Assembly (NCBI GenBank): GCA_003427395.1
Contig: BFEA01000223.1
Span: 584,249-612,308 of the forward strand
DNA length: 28,060 bases
Reading direction: 5' to 3'
Source: Chara braunii
Taxonomy: Eukaryota > Streptophyta > Charophyceae > Charales > Characeae
Shown: positions 9,411-20,214 of the stretch, piece by piece
How positions within the stretch are numbered: the first letter of the stretch is position 1
Layout: every line of letters starts with the position of its first letter
Translations under genes and position numbers: made by a program
The notes under the pieces: model-generated
Databases searched by the model: none
The model's input: the letters and a program-made list of their open reading frames with translations, nothing else
Told to the model about the DNA's origin: nothing

Positions 9411-9996
9411 GGGAAGTTATTTTCTCTACGGGAAGCGCTGTCGAAATTTCTACAAAACTAAAGAGTTAGTCAGATTTTGACTTTTCAAAGTCCAACTTGT
9501 TTCTTAGTAAAAATCTAGAAAGTCCCCTTTTTTTTAAAAGAGTGTTGCCCAAAGTTTTGTTAATTCAGAGAGTTGAACAAAATTAGAACTTGAGAAGTTA
9601 TTTTTAGAACTTGAACATAGCTTTGTATAAATTTTGGAAAGCTACTTTTTCTACGGGAAGCGCTGCCAAAATTTCTACAAATCTAGCAGTTAGTTAAATT
9701 TTGTCTTGATAGAACTCAAGTCTTATGTTTGAGTTCATATTTGGAAAGTCTACCTTCCTAAAGGAGATGTTGACCAAATTTTTACCAATTGAGGGATTTA
9801 GACAATATTTGACTTTCTAGAGTTGAAAGTTTTTCAGCTTTTCGTATTTGAGCTAATATAAATTCTGAAAAAAGCACATTTGCTACAAGAAGCGGTGTCA
9901 AAATTTTATTGGTTTAGAGGAGATAGATAATATTTATTTTTTGATAGGTGACAATTCTGACAACCTATCCTCAATAGGGGAGACTCTGCCAAAGGT
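9411..9996 (+). repeat. Diverged ~110-bp tandem repeats with a dimeric arrangement
   Basis: About six units are aligned by a GGGAAGCGCTG-like core at 9431, 9539, 9654, 9763, 9886 and 9977 (spacings 108, 115, 109, 123, 91). Each unit has a TTGGAAAG-like start, the core, a CAAATTTYTAC segment, and a TTTTGACTT segment. Units 1, 3 and 5 keep CTACGGGAAGCGCTG or CTACAAGAAGCGGTG, while 2, 4 and 6 have GAGATGTTGACC-like cores, so the true unit is probably a ~225-bp dimer. A/T-rich throughout and not coding. Confidence 0.7.
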
Positions 9997-10970
9997 TTAC
10001 CTTTTCTTTGGGCACTGGCTTAAAAGTGGACTTGGTTGACAAATAGTTTGGATTAAGAATATGTTATGGAGGTTTATCCCCCATACACTGATCCTTTAGC
10101 TTGGGAATAGGCATGTTATGTGTTACATGTCTTTTTTTATCGTTTCGATTCAAGATTTATACTAGTTTCAGCTTGATCCTACAAGGATCATCTTCTGCTA
10201 TCACTGATAACAGGTCGGTTGCCGATTAATCGGTTTACAACTCAATTCCAGTTCACTTTTGTCACTCAACCTAAAGGCTTTCGCCCTATGGTTTGAATTG
10301 TTTCGTTCTGTTTTTACCCGGACATTATTGAATGGTTATTTAACAGAGATACTGAGTATTTTATTTTGAGAGTTGCACAAAGAGTGAGGTTTGTATGGCT
10401 AAAGCGAGGGGTGTAAGCGCAGAGAATGGTTGAAGTTGACTCTATGTAGCTCATGAACTTTTGGTTGAATCTTTGATGTGATTGCAAGTATGTTTGGTGG
10501 TTCGGACTTTGGATTTGACTGCCTGCAATCACATACATATATATGGTTGATTGTGAGAAGTAATCATTACATATTTATAACCCTCTATATATATGTACAT
10601 ACATACTCGTTGTGTGCTCCCATGACGTATTGTGACCATGCATAAGGGTTCGACAAATTACGTTTTGAGAGAAATTTGTCATCCTCTTTTATCCTTTGTT
10701 TTTTAGAGTTTTTATATAGTTGGACGTTGTAGTTTGTGGAATTCGTCAAAGTCAAACCCCTTGAGTTCTTTTCAGGCATTGGATGATGGACTCGGTCTCC
10801 AGGGCAATAAGAAACGATTGTCACCACAAATATGAATCTGTGTACCACCCACTGTCCGAAGGGTGCAGAAGAGGGTGTAGTTCTCAATCACACTTGGAGG
10901 TTGTCCAGCGTCGAGAGATTAACCCCTCAAGGCGTGTGTCAGCCGATACTTGAGTGTCGAATGTGACCCT
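9997..10970. other. Unassigned stretch, no gene supported
   Basis: Mixed A/T-rich sequence with small ATAT and ACAT runs near 10540-10610. A 100-codon minus-strand open frame at 10585-10887 shows no recognisable motif, and its length is within chance expectation for this much sequence. Nothing else seen. Confidence 0.5.
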
Positions 10971-10971
10971 C

Positions 10972-11006
10972 GAGATTAATAAAAACCCTTGAGATTAATA
11001 AAAACC
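10972..11006. repeat. 19-bp tandem duplication
   Basis: GAGATTAATAAAAACC occurs at 10972-10987 and again at 10991-11006. Confidence 0.85.
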
Positions 11007-11047
11007 ATATGATTATGGGTACCACATAGTACGTTGTCGAGCGCATC

Positions 11048-11079
11048 GGCTCCCGCCTTTTTTGCAAAGATCGGGAGCC
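11048..11079. repeat. Hairpin with 8-bp perfect stem
   Basis: GGCTCCCG (11048-11055) pairs with CGGGAGCC (11072-11079). The 16-base loop contains an inner CTTT/AAAG pairing. It is not followed by a T-run or coding context that would mark a terminator. Function unknown. Confidence 0.6.
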
Positions 11080-11344
11080 CTCCTGGTCATGTCACGCAGG
11101 AGTAAAACAAAACAAAAGGAGAGACAACTCAGGAACGACGCCTATCTAAACCCGCGAGCTGCCAAAACGGTCGTGGTCACGTCATCCCTTCGCCGCTCTA
11201 ACCGGGTGCGCCAGCTATATATCCCGCGGTTCCTTAAGATAGGATAGGTTCCCGTGGGGCATAAGCTTTCCTTCCCTAAAGGGTAGTCACCGCCCTTAGG
11301 GGCGTATCCCTACCGAGCTATTGACCCTCGTGCGAAAGCTTTTA

Positions 11345-11745
11345 AATGCAATCGCAGAGGGAGGTCAGTCGAGGGCGTTTGCTCGTTTGCTATAGTATAG
11401 ATACGCTTGGTTAACGCCAAGTTGATCCGAGCGTCGTCCGTTCCTTAGGGCACTGATCTCCTAAGTACGAAGCGGACGTCGGTCGACTATGACGACCTCA
11501 ACCAAGCGTGAAATCCAACATTAACCCTAGTCTCTTTAACACACAATCAAAAAAATGCAATGGTCCGTCGAAGGCGTTTGCTCGTTTGCTATAGTATAGA
11601 TACGCTTGGTTAACGCCAAGTCGATCCGAGCGTCGTTCGTTCCTTAGGGCACTGATCTCCCAAGTATGAAGCGGACGCCGGTCGACTATGATGGCCTCAA
11701 CCAAGCGTGAAACCCAACATTAACCCTAGTCTCTTTTACACACAA
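11345..11745 (+). repeat. 199-bp tandem duplication, two copies
   Basis: GGCGTTTGCTCGTTTGCTAT begins at 11374 and recurs at 11573, and similarity continues through CCCTAGTCTCTTTWACACAC to about 11540 and 11745. The copies differ by scattered substitutions, several of them C/T or G/A (for example GTCGTCCG against GTCGTTCG). No protein is encoded. It may be a short satellite or the remains of a duplicated transposon end. Confidence 0.85.
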
Positions 11746-12620
11746 TAAAAAAAACGTTTTAACAACCATACATAGGTACATTGAAAGGAATCGACCGTAG
11801 TCGATAGGATGGTATGTCCAATTTGAAATGATACCTAAAAGAAATTGAATCTTCATTTAATACATTCAATATCACAAGACCAAAATACAATTCGATCGCC
11901 TCAGGTCGAACACCAAGAAACAATCAAACAACCACCAAAAAAGAATTGACTTACTGAGAATAACACTGATGCAGCCGATAAGGTAGTCAGTCGGTCAGCC
12001 TTGGTTTTGACCAACGTTATTCATTCCACCTACCGTCGACTTAAGATTAGACACGCATATCTGTCCTCATCCGTTTCCAATCTTTCTGGATGACAACCTA
12101 CTTTGCAAATGATTCTTGATCGGGGGCATTGCTTGAAGTGTTACATGCCTCTCCCTGTAGGAAGTGGTCTAAGGTACTCCTTCTCGTTCGAGCACAAGAC
12201 TCTGATCTCAGAAGTCAGGCCGTCTCCACCTAATAGATAAGGTACCCCCCCGTGGAACGGTCCACTCTGGGTCGATAACAGGGTCGGGTTCTGAAGCAAC
12301 GAACCCCCACCCAGATGCTTCCTAGAAATAGAAGGTGTGTCCACTGCAACTAGCTTTCATATATTTTTTATTTCTCCTAAGTCCAGGGTAGCTTGGCCGA
12401 AAAGAAATCGAAGGAGATAGAGAATAAGAATCATTTGGATAGGTACAGGCAGATAAGGTCATTCAGGATAGAATAGACCAACCCTCGAGAAAAGACTAAG
12501 TCCGTTTGATCTTATTCCGCTTAATTTTAATCGAATTCATTTTACGACACATGCGAAATAACCTTCATTAAAATTTTTACTAGCAGACAGACTGGAAGGT
12601 AGAAGGGAACAATCTTTTGC
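11746..12620 (-). other. Unassigned stretch with a possible decayed reading frame
   Basis: On the minus strand, a frame runs from about 12344 to 11955 (~130 codons) with stops only at three sites, one each TAA, TAG and TGA. It passes through PLPTGRGM, then HFKQCPRSRIICKVGCHP, and ends near a GTAAGT donor-like site at about 11955. It reads like a protein but I do not recognise a family, and the length is not far from chance. The remainder is A/T-rich with nothing seen. Confidence 0.25.
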
Positions 12621-13900
12621 ATCATCCCATGCAGACACAATCAACCTCCTTTATAAGCATTTTTCTACCTACGTGCACTCAAAGCAACACAACCAAGTTG
12701 AAAAGAAAACCAGTGCAATCCCATATTCAAGTCAGACCTCACCATTCACATGCAAACACACATTTTCTTTATCTTTTCAATAAGCATTCAATGAACAGGG
12801 TCAAGCAAGTGTGGGTTCACACATGTGTGAAGAGAAGTCTAAGTCATTCTACTAACTGACCCTGAGTGAAGTTTGATCCGGCCCACTCAAGAAAGTCGGG
12901 TAATATTTCAAGCAGAAGAAAATAATCACCGTAGAAAAGTATGTGGTTAACAACTCCACAGGTTGTGGCCTTTCTCCTGAGCCACAGTCCGCGTCTTCCA
13001 CCAAGTGTCCGAATAAGCGAAGCTGGATAAAAAAAGAAATGAAGCGAGATAACCCTAAAGGAGAGCCTTCTCACAATCGAGTTTTCGTGTGGTCCCAATG
13101 TCCTAAACAATCTCAATGCACTTCACGAAAAATTCGTCCCCCCAACCAATCGCAAGTCCACACCGCGTCCAATCGCCCTGTCCGCTCGCAATAGCCACAC
13201 TGACATGCCAATCCCGATCACAACAACCAGTCTCACCTAGTCCCAAAATGGTCCCAGATGGTTCCTATACAGTTCCATACCATCGCCCACAATACCAGAT
13301 GGTCCAGAACTCAAACCCATTTGCATTGAGCGCCGCAAAAAAAATAAAGATAGCCCTGGCTGAAAACTGCATGTGTCGCGTGCCCCAAAAGAATAAAGAT
13401 GTATTTTCGGCGCAAACCGCAAGTGCCGCAACTCCAATAACCACTGCCGCGAGCACTCACTCCATGCTGTCTTCAATGTCGTTGGACCACGCACCACTGT
13501 CGCATAGACCCAATCGTGCGCTACTGCCAGTCCATCCTCCAGGCCACATTGAAATCCACCATAGCCGTTGCGCACCACAAAAAGAATAACGGAGGACCAC
13601 GACTCGCCTCGCCATCAAAACCGGTACCACAGATGTTATGCAATACCACCACCTGATCACACTTCCAAATGACTAATTGACCGCACCGCAAAAATCTGGC
13701 ATACTGCCCCTCAGAAAAAGAAGCGTCAACGTGCCGCCCACCAAACGGTATTCCCCTATGCGAAAAATTATCAATTTCGTCAGCATGGTCTCACTGACTA
13801 CACTGTCGTTGCCACGTTGCCGATCGAGCAGCACCTCCCAACACTCACATTAAAAAAACCATCGGCACCGCTTAGCAATCAGACGACATCTCCCCGTCGC
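12621..13900. other. Unassigned stretch, overlapping open frames on both strands
   Basis: Open frames of 80-157 codons overlap on both strands (for example plus 13116-13589 and minus 13237-13578). None shows a domain, a motif or coding-like composition, and frames open on both strands usually reflect base composition. The dense runs of Pro, Ser, Thr and His on the plus strand argue against a normal protein. Confidence 0.45.
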
Positions 13901-13904
13901 CAAT

Positions 13905-14105
13905 GTCGCGCCAAGCGGGCAGAATCTTCTGTGTACCGCCTGCCAAACTGTTGCCGCCGTGCAAAACGGGTAGAGTTTCCCCCACACTTGTTGCGAAAAC
14001 TGCTACCGCCGTGCAAAACGGGCAAAGTTTCCCCTGCACCGCTTGCCAAAAACTGCTGCCGTAGTGCAAAACGGGCAGAGTTTCCTCTGCACCACGCAGC
14101 ACGGC
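13905..14105 (+). repeat. 52-bp tandem repeat, about four copies
   Basis: GCAAAACGGG anchors copies at 13961, 14013 and 14066, with a diverged first copy, GCCAAGCGGG, at about 13910. Each unit continues RAGTTTCCYCYGCACC and then TTGCCAAAACTGC. Because 52 is not a multiple of three, each strand shows the same peptide in rotating frames, so the open frames here are repeat artefacts. Confidence 0.85.
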
Positions 14106-14480
14106 AGCTATGGCAGCCTCCTCCGTCCCCTCTCACTGCAGACCTTCACTCTCTCTCCAACAACACTTGTTCTTCCTTCTCCTCCTCCAACTCCCTACAG
14201 ACCTCCACTCCACCAGCATAACCTCCACCGGCAGCACCGCCCTTCTCCAGCAGCATGCAACAGCCAGCCAACATTCACTCAAGTGAATGGCCCCAGCAGC
14301 ACTGCCACAAGTGTGAGGCTGTTGGGTGGAGTGCTGACTTTTATAGCCTGATGATGGCATGCCGGCAGCTGCTTTGCCCACAGCCAGGCAAAATTCATGG
14401 GTGTTCTTGGCCCTTGATCTAAATCGATGGTCAGGAGCCTAGGGCCTTGGTTTCCAAAGAGGGGAACCAAGATCATTAGT
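14106..14480. other. Unassigned stretch, no gene supported
   Basis: CT- and CA-rich sequence with short open frames on both strands, none recognisable. Confidence 0.5.
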
Positions 14481-14482
14481 TC

Positions 14483-14523
14483 CTAGAAGTATCTGGTCAT
14501 TCTGTCGGGTCACATACTTCTAG
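14483..14523. repeat. Inverted repeat with 10-bp perfect arms
   Basis: CTAGAAGTAT (14483-14492) and ATACTTCTAG (14514-14523) are perfect inverted repeats around a 21-base spacer. Could be a palindromic insertion scar or a protein-binding site. Confidence 0.65.
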
Positions 14524-14680
14524 AAATACTTGTACCCAGCCACTCTATGCAGCATGTTCAAAACGAACAGTTGTCTTTTCCCCCCTCTAGAACCTTCTAA
14601 CCCCCGTATCTATTCCATACCCGCAGCCACGTACGTGGCCATTACTTTTCCTCCCTCATTCTTTATTTTTTTTCCTCTTT

Positions 14681-14721
14681 GAAAGGGGCAGCTCGTTTTT
14701 CAAAACGAGCTGCCCCCTTTC
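14681..14721. repeat. Near-perfect long hairpin with a two-base loop
   Basis: GAAAGGGG then CAGCTCGTTTT (14681-14699) pairs with AAAACGAGCTG then CCCCCTTTC (14702-14721), giving 19 pairs with one bulged C and only TC in the loop. Such a tight palindrome fits a fold-back left by two abutting transposon ends, or a cruciform-prone site. No Helitron CTRR end follows. Confidence 0.85.
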
Positions 14722-14777
14722 ACCAAGTCATTTCACAGTGCAGGACTAGAGTCAACCTCAGCAGGGTCTCCCCCTCT

Positions 14778-14878
14778 TTTTACTGCAACATGCGCCTGCA
14801 CCCGGCCGCCCACAGCGCCAAGTTCGGGCGTTGTTGCTAATTGCAACTCGTTTCAACAAGCAAACGGGCGCAGTAAAA
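14778..14878. repeat. Short inverted-repeat element, ~100 bp
   Basis: TTTTACTGC (14778-14786) and GCAGTAAAA (14870-14878) are perfect 9-bp inverted repeats, with further partial complementarity just inside (GCGCC against GGGCGC). It could be a small MITE-like unit; target-site duplications were not found. Confidence 0.5.
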
Positions 14879-15011
14879 CATTGCCATGATGACAAGAAGG
14901 GGGGGGGCAAACGTGAGGGAGTGTATATATCCACATTCTAGCGGGAGATTCATTCGATTTTGCTCATCCTATCTATAGGAGTAGCGTGGGGCAGCGCCCG
15001 GTAGGTTGGCC

Positions 15012-15049
15012 TCTCTCTCTCTCTTTCTCTTTCTCTCTTTCTCTCTTTT

Positions 15050-15091
<42 letters not shown>
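15012..15091. repeat. CT/CTTT microsatellite
   Basis: Imperfect CTCTCTTT blocks lead into a pure CT run (about 15054-15090). The open frames across it encode only Ser/Leu or Arg/Glu repeats and are not genes. Confidence 0.95.
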
Positions 15092-15093
<2 letters not shown>

Positions 15094-15640
15094 ATTGCTT
15101 AGTCTCAATTCTAGACGTAGATTCATTCAATGTCTCTCCCCTTAGCAATGGAAAAATTTGCTGCAAAATCCTGCTATCTCAATTGAGGTGCAATCGCACC
15201 TCTTAATTTAAAGGAAACAAAAATAAATGCAAAATTATATCCAAGTATCAAACAAGTAACCCGAAGTAGAATCAGACTTCGATCAATCGAATGTTTAAGA
15301 CGACCCTAAGTCCAAATACTCTGTATATCACTCTCTCATATCACAACACAACTCAAAAATACGAATTATCACATTGACCCACAAAGTTGCAGGATCATCA
15401 AAAGTTAGTCCACCAGCTCTAATGCATCTTACATATATTAGCGTGTGGGCGGGTACACCCCCACATCTCGAGGTGGTATAGCTAAAAGGATCACAATTCA
15501 CAAAATACAATCACCTTGCCTAAAGTCTTTGGGCGATATTTTCAAAAGAATATGCACGTCTAAAATCTCACACAGACACACACACACGAGAATGAATTTT
15601 CCTTTTTATTGATGAAGATTCATTCTCGTTGGGCATGCAT
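15092..15640. other. Unassigned stretch, no gene supported
   Basis: Mixed A/T-rich sequence with a short CACACA run near 15575. Nothing recognisable in it. Confidence 0.5.
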
Positions 15641-15651
15641 GATTTCTGTTT

Positions 15652-15653
<2 letters not shown>

Positions 15654-15703
<50 letters not shown>

Positions 15704-15745
15704 TTCTGCAGAAAGTTTTTTTTTTTTTATTTTTTTTTTTTCCTT
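15654..15745. repeat. Long interrupted poly-T tract
   Basis: A T-run of about 45 bases is followed by two shorter T-runs. Seen from the minus strand it is a poly-A stretch directly after the possible decayed frame at 15746-16718, so a retroposed poly-A tail is one explanation. Homopolymers of this length are also prone to assembly error. Confidence 0.8.
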
Positions 15746-16718
15746 TTTCTTTCGGCGATGTAGTACCCGTTGTCCGAGGCTCGGGAATGATCAGGCTACC
15801 GGTAGTTTGAACCTCGGACTTGATAGTTGGGCGAGGTATTGGTGGTTTAAACACAATCGCTAAACAATCCAAAACACCCTCTTTGGCCGAAACTTCCTAA
15901 ACCCAGGGATTAGGGTCAGTCATATCTTCACACTACTGTACTCTTACTAAGTAGGAAGATGGTCATAGACGAGCCTCGAAAAAATATTTCAATGAAATGA
16001 GGACCGCTCTTGGTAAATATGAGGACACCCTCTATCGGCAAGCCGTTGCCCGAAACTCGTCTCAATCTTCAATCCTTTCATCTAGGTCATGGGAACTAGC
16101 GCATGCGTCGATAATATTAACCATGTTTTTGAGTCATCGGTTAGAAGGTACGCACAGTAGGTCTAGGTACAAGTTATACATCAATTCACGCCGTCAGAGC
16201 GGTTTCAACTTATACCTGTATCATTGCTTGTCCCGCAAACACTTCTCCATGATAAACTCGAGCATGACGGTGCGTAAAGGGGCTGACGGGAATATAAACT
16301 CGTTGGCACTCTTGACCTCTATATGGACGGATACGTGCTCTTCTTTTTCATGGAACATTTCTCTAGCTCACTTTACCACAACTGCCTCAACGATCCTCTA
16401 AAGGTTTTGTGAGCAGGCTCCCATGCCTTTCAACTCAATCCCATGTGCGACCCAAAATGACGATGAGGCGTAGAGGGTTACCCTCACTATCGCATTGTCC
16501 TGAGCATCGTCGAAGTCAGCTTGAATCTAGATAAAGATACATTCACCTATCGATATGCCCCACAAGGAGGAGATATATTTTCCTTCCTTGAGTCGTCTTG
16601 GCAAAGATATCTCGAGTTCATCTTCCCTTTCAACTGGCAAGGCCATATTGGGATTTTCCTTAGCATACGACTTCCTAACTTGCCTTTGTTGTGTCTGGGT
16701 TCTACCCATCACAGACAA
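15746..16718 (-). pseudogene. Decayed protein-coding relic, family not recognised
   Basis: One minus-strand frame runs for about 325 codons. It is interrupted by stops at 16527, 16398, 16368, 16221, 16194, 16134, 16062, 16032, 15963, 15933 and 15897: six TGA, five TAG, no TAA. CGA-to-TGA and CAG-to-TAG changes at CG and CHG sites would give this pattern. The intervening peptides look protein-like (for example EVKSANEFIFPSAPLRTVML and MYNLYLDLLCVPSN). However, 11 stops in 325 codons is only modestly below chance, and an overlapping plus-strand frame (15955-16401) is open for ~149 codons. Both cannot be real. I favour the minus strand on amino-acid composition. No function assigned. Confidence 0.3.
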
Positions 16719-16859
16719 ACGTCTAGAATATGTATTTCGTTACTATGCGGACAACCTCCTTTTATAACCCCCGCTCTTGAGGTTTTAACTTCAAGTTATC
16801 CGTTACTTGAATTTATCTTTTCAAGTGTCTACGATCACCGAGCTTAAAGGAAATAACAA

Positions 16860-18724
16860 CGGTAATATACCACAATAACAATGCACTTGCAGATATCAAA
16901 ATTTTATAATTATCATTACCCATATAAAATGTGTTACTTTAGTAGTTGACATCAATAAAAATGATAGTAAATAAGCATTATTTGTAAATAAATGACTAAC
17001 CAAAATTATATGTACGCATCATGATGACAAAGAGCTTATATCAACAGTTACATCATATGATAGACACGCCATGATCAAAATGAAACACGCCAGCAATAAG
17101 TAGTCAAAAATGCAATAATAATGAGAGTACTACATTCTACTCCCCAACATTCACAGAAGTAGACTGTGTCGAGGAGAAGTGTAATTCTTTTAAAAATGGA
17201 TAACATTATAAATCTCTGAACTCCGCTCAAGGATCAAGCCTCACTGCTTCTCGCTCTGATTCTAACACTTGCACCTCGCAGACCGTCGCTGATAAAGTAG
17301 ACAACCTCACCATACATGCTCAGGGATGCACTCTCCCTTCACATGTAGATGAACCCACTTGACATAAAAATAGTTGGGGATTCACGACCTACCTCTCTGC
17401 GACACTCAGTAGTTGTCTCCCTCATAGGCCATGGTTTGACAAGGCTTAGACACTTTCCTCCTATTCAGTGGTAATGTGGTCATTTTACCACGAAGGATTA
17501 GACTACAACACCCCACTATGGACAAGAAAAATAGTTTCAACTTGGGCCTCATTACTACTAACAAGACAAAATTATTTCTTCAAAACCATCTTTTAGGGAA
17601 ACGATAACTTAAGATTGCAACTTCCTATGAGGTAGGCTTTTACACATTGACCACTTAATGAGAAAAAAATATTATCCCAAGGAGTCGGTCAAGTAGATCG
17701 TATAAACTAAGAAAGGTTCAAGCGAAGGTATAACATCACCCTCATCTCATGGCCCTATTAAAGATAATTATAATGGTTCAAGTGTTAGTCCCTTCGTTGT
17801 CACATCGGCTGCACATAGGATCAGAAATTTGTTTTGCAAAGGAGGCGTCAAACACATCTACTGCTTTCTGTAGCCTTTTGCATCGGGGTTTTGACATAAC
17901 ATTTTTTGCACTTGCCTACCACTTTATACGCCTAACTCAAAACATATTGGTTGGCGCGAGGCAAACCTCAACTCTTTCATGGCTAAATAGTTTAAACAAC
18001 CATTTAGAACCCAAGTTGAAAAACCCAACCCATGCTCACAAAATTATCGGCCTCCTTAGCCTACACCTTCTTGAAGTCCCGATGACTTTCAACATAATAC
18101 TTAGGGAAGGGATATATGTTCTTAAGTTTTGGCAAATGAGAGAATCTCTGACTCGTCTTCAACCACACCTCAACGCAATATGTTTTATGATATTCGCGTG
18201 ATAACTCCAACAGCTTCTGCGACCGTAACAGGTACCCATAGGCTGACCATAAATAGGGAACATGCTTAGAAATGTTAGTGCCGCCTCGTTCATCGTTTGT
18301 CGTATCAGATATGCAGAGCACCTTCCAACCACTTCAAATATCAAGTTCAAAATGGTACCAACTCCCGCCACCATTATACGAGCCAAGGTACGTAAATGCA
18401 TAGCCGAAATGTTTCTCTTTCCCAAACCACTCGTACTACATTAGACAGGGCTAACTGATTATGAAGTGGTGCGTACAAGAACTATGATCATGGGCACCAC
18501 TTTAGTGTACATTATTTATGCCAAATGAGAATAAATTTTTCGTTGAACAAATAGAAGGTGCATCCACCTTTGCCAAAATCATCGCCAGACATAAGATTTT
18601 CAGCACCAAGATCGACAACACGAGAGGAGGGGATGCCTAATAACCACGACAAGTTGAAGACTGCTACTATGACCACCATGTTGAATACGATCGGAATCTC
18701 AGTAGCGACCATAAGAACAGACAT
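16860..18724 (-). other. A/T-rich stretch with fragments of possible minus-strand coding relics
   Basis: Minus-strand fragments read like protein and break mostly at codons that C-to-T change could make. They are 18724-18350 (AENLMSGDDFGKGGCTFYLF, then APLHNQLALSN), 18321-18061 and its continuation (LLELSREYHKTYCVEVWL, then KCKKCYVK), and 17467-17048 (~139 codons with only three internal TGA stops). They sit in different frames and could be one large degraded gene shared with 15746-16718, or chance. Stretch 16860-17040 is plain A/T-rich sequence. No family recognised. Confidence 0.2.
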
Positions 18725-19894
18725 TGCTGATCTCGATCATGACTCTATGTGTGGCCACCTTGAGCATCAAATGAGCAATGCGGATGAATCTTTAGCTATA
18801 ACATATAAATATGCATCTTATCGGCGGGCGCAGAGGCTGCAACGACGGACAACAAGGGCAACACTAGGATAAGTACAACCAGCACGACGAGGAACGTCGT
18901 GGACACGAGCAAAACCTACGAATGACGAAACCACCTTGTGCACTCGTTGCTGCAGATTACGAGGACAACTGCATAGCGAAGGCAACCATTATGGTGACGA
19001 CCACGAACACAAAGTCGACTGTGGACACTGCCTTCTTACTCAATAGGAAGTGACTAGTTCGCTTTCGAAAAAGAAAAACTCTTCATGATTGGGATGATAA
19101 AAAGTCGACCAACCCAATGATTATTACAGTATCGGGTCGAGATGCACTGTGCTCGATTACCCCTTCTAAGAGTATATAAAAAAATGAGAATGAATCTTCC
19201 CCCTAAAACACGGGAAGATACACACCGCGTGCAGCAACCAACCCCAATAGCAAAGAAACCATCTACTATCTTCAAAATCCAACTCCATCATCGGATCCGC
19301 TTGTTATCAAAACCTCCGAAAAGCATCTTAAATCACAAAAATTGATTGTTGAACGACCGAACTACTCACCTCTTCATTCGAGTTATTCTCTTCGTCGTCA
19401 TCTCCAACCTCTCTGTGTGCCTCATTTCCTTTCTAACTCTTGATAGCTTCCACTGACCGATAATCTCACCTCGCCATTAATTTCTACCTGGCCAAAAACC
19501 CCGGTGATGACCCTTCCCTCTCACGTTTCCGTCAGGAACTGGGCAAACATGAACTTCTTCTTCATTGAAACACCCCACCGCAAGCGCAACCTTTTATCTC
19601 CATAGTGCTTGACCCACTACTCCATCACTAAATCTGATGCCGCCAAGCGATTCGCCTCCCTTAAAAACCCCTACACAACACTTTTCCTCGCTCAAATTCA
19701 TTCAGCGACGAGCAAGGAGTATTGTTTTCCTCTCTCTGCCATACTCTTTATCCCTGTTGCTATCTTCGTTCCTAAGTCTGAACGCACTTAGCGAGACTTT
19801 GCGCCCAGATTCACCCTCCTCCTGTTGCCTCTTGTTTCTTCCTTCTTCGCCGTCTTCGAGCTCTTCCCCCGGTTGGTGCAAAACTGCTTGCTAA
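18725..19894. other. Unassigned stretch, no gene supported
   Basis: Short open frames on both strands, none recognisable. A TATA-like TATATAAAAAAATG occurs at about 19172 on the plus strand but leads to no credible gene. Confidence 0.5.
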
Positions 19895-20200
19895 CCCAGA
19901 CACCACAAAGGGTGTCGTTTGATACAGACCGCAAAACAGTGGTTATGGAGGTCAAAATCCGCTAAGAAGTGTGCAACAACTCACCTGCCGAATCAATTAG
20001 CCCAACAGCGGATGACGCTGAAGCGCGTGACCTATGCTCGACTGTCGTGGCGATTCCGGACGCCTTGTCGAGTAGGAGGGCAAGGGCCTGCAGCAACGCC
20101 GACAATGCGAGTCTAGGTGGAGCGGGTCCCGGTGCAGATCTTGGTGGTAGTAGTAAATATTCAAATGAGAACTTTGAAGACTGAAGTGGAGAGGGGCTCT
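19895..20200 (+). pseudogene. LSU (25S/28S) rRNA-derived segment, domain II-III boundary region
   Basis: The plus strand follows cytosolic large-subunit rRNA, recalled from general knowledge: CACAAAGGGTGT, then GGTTATGGAGGTCAAAATCC, GCTAAGAAGTGTGCAACAAC, CTCACCTGCCGAATCAATTA, GTGCAGATCTTGGTGGTAGT, and AAATGAGAACTTTGAAGACT. It carries many substitutions against the conserved sequence, several of them G-to-A or C-to-T (GTCGAAATCC has become GTCAAAATCC, and CTAAGGAG has become CTAAGAAG). That marks it as a pseudogene and not a working gene. Similarity ends near 20200, where an opposite-strand LSU segment begins. Confidence 0.85.
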
Positions 20201-20214
20201 GAGTAAACAGCTGC

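Noticed and set aside
14681-14721. Helitron 3' hairpin
   Set aside because: No CTRR terminus follows within about 15 bases on either strand, and the loop is too short for the usual form.
15896-15930. Telomere-like CCTAAACCC and TTAGGG
   Set aside because: Only single short matches in opposite orientation; no tandem array.
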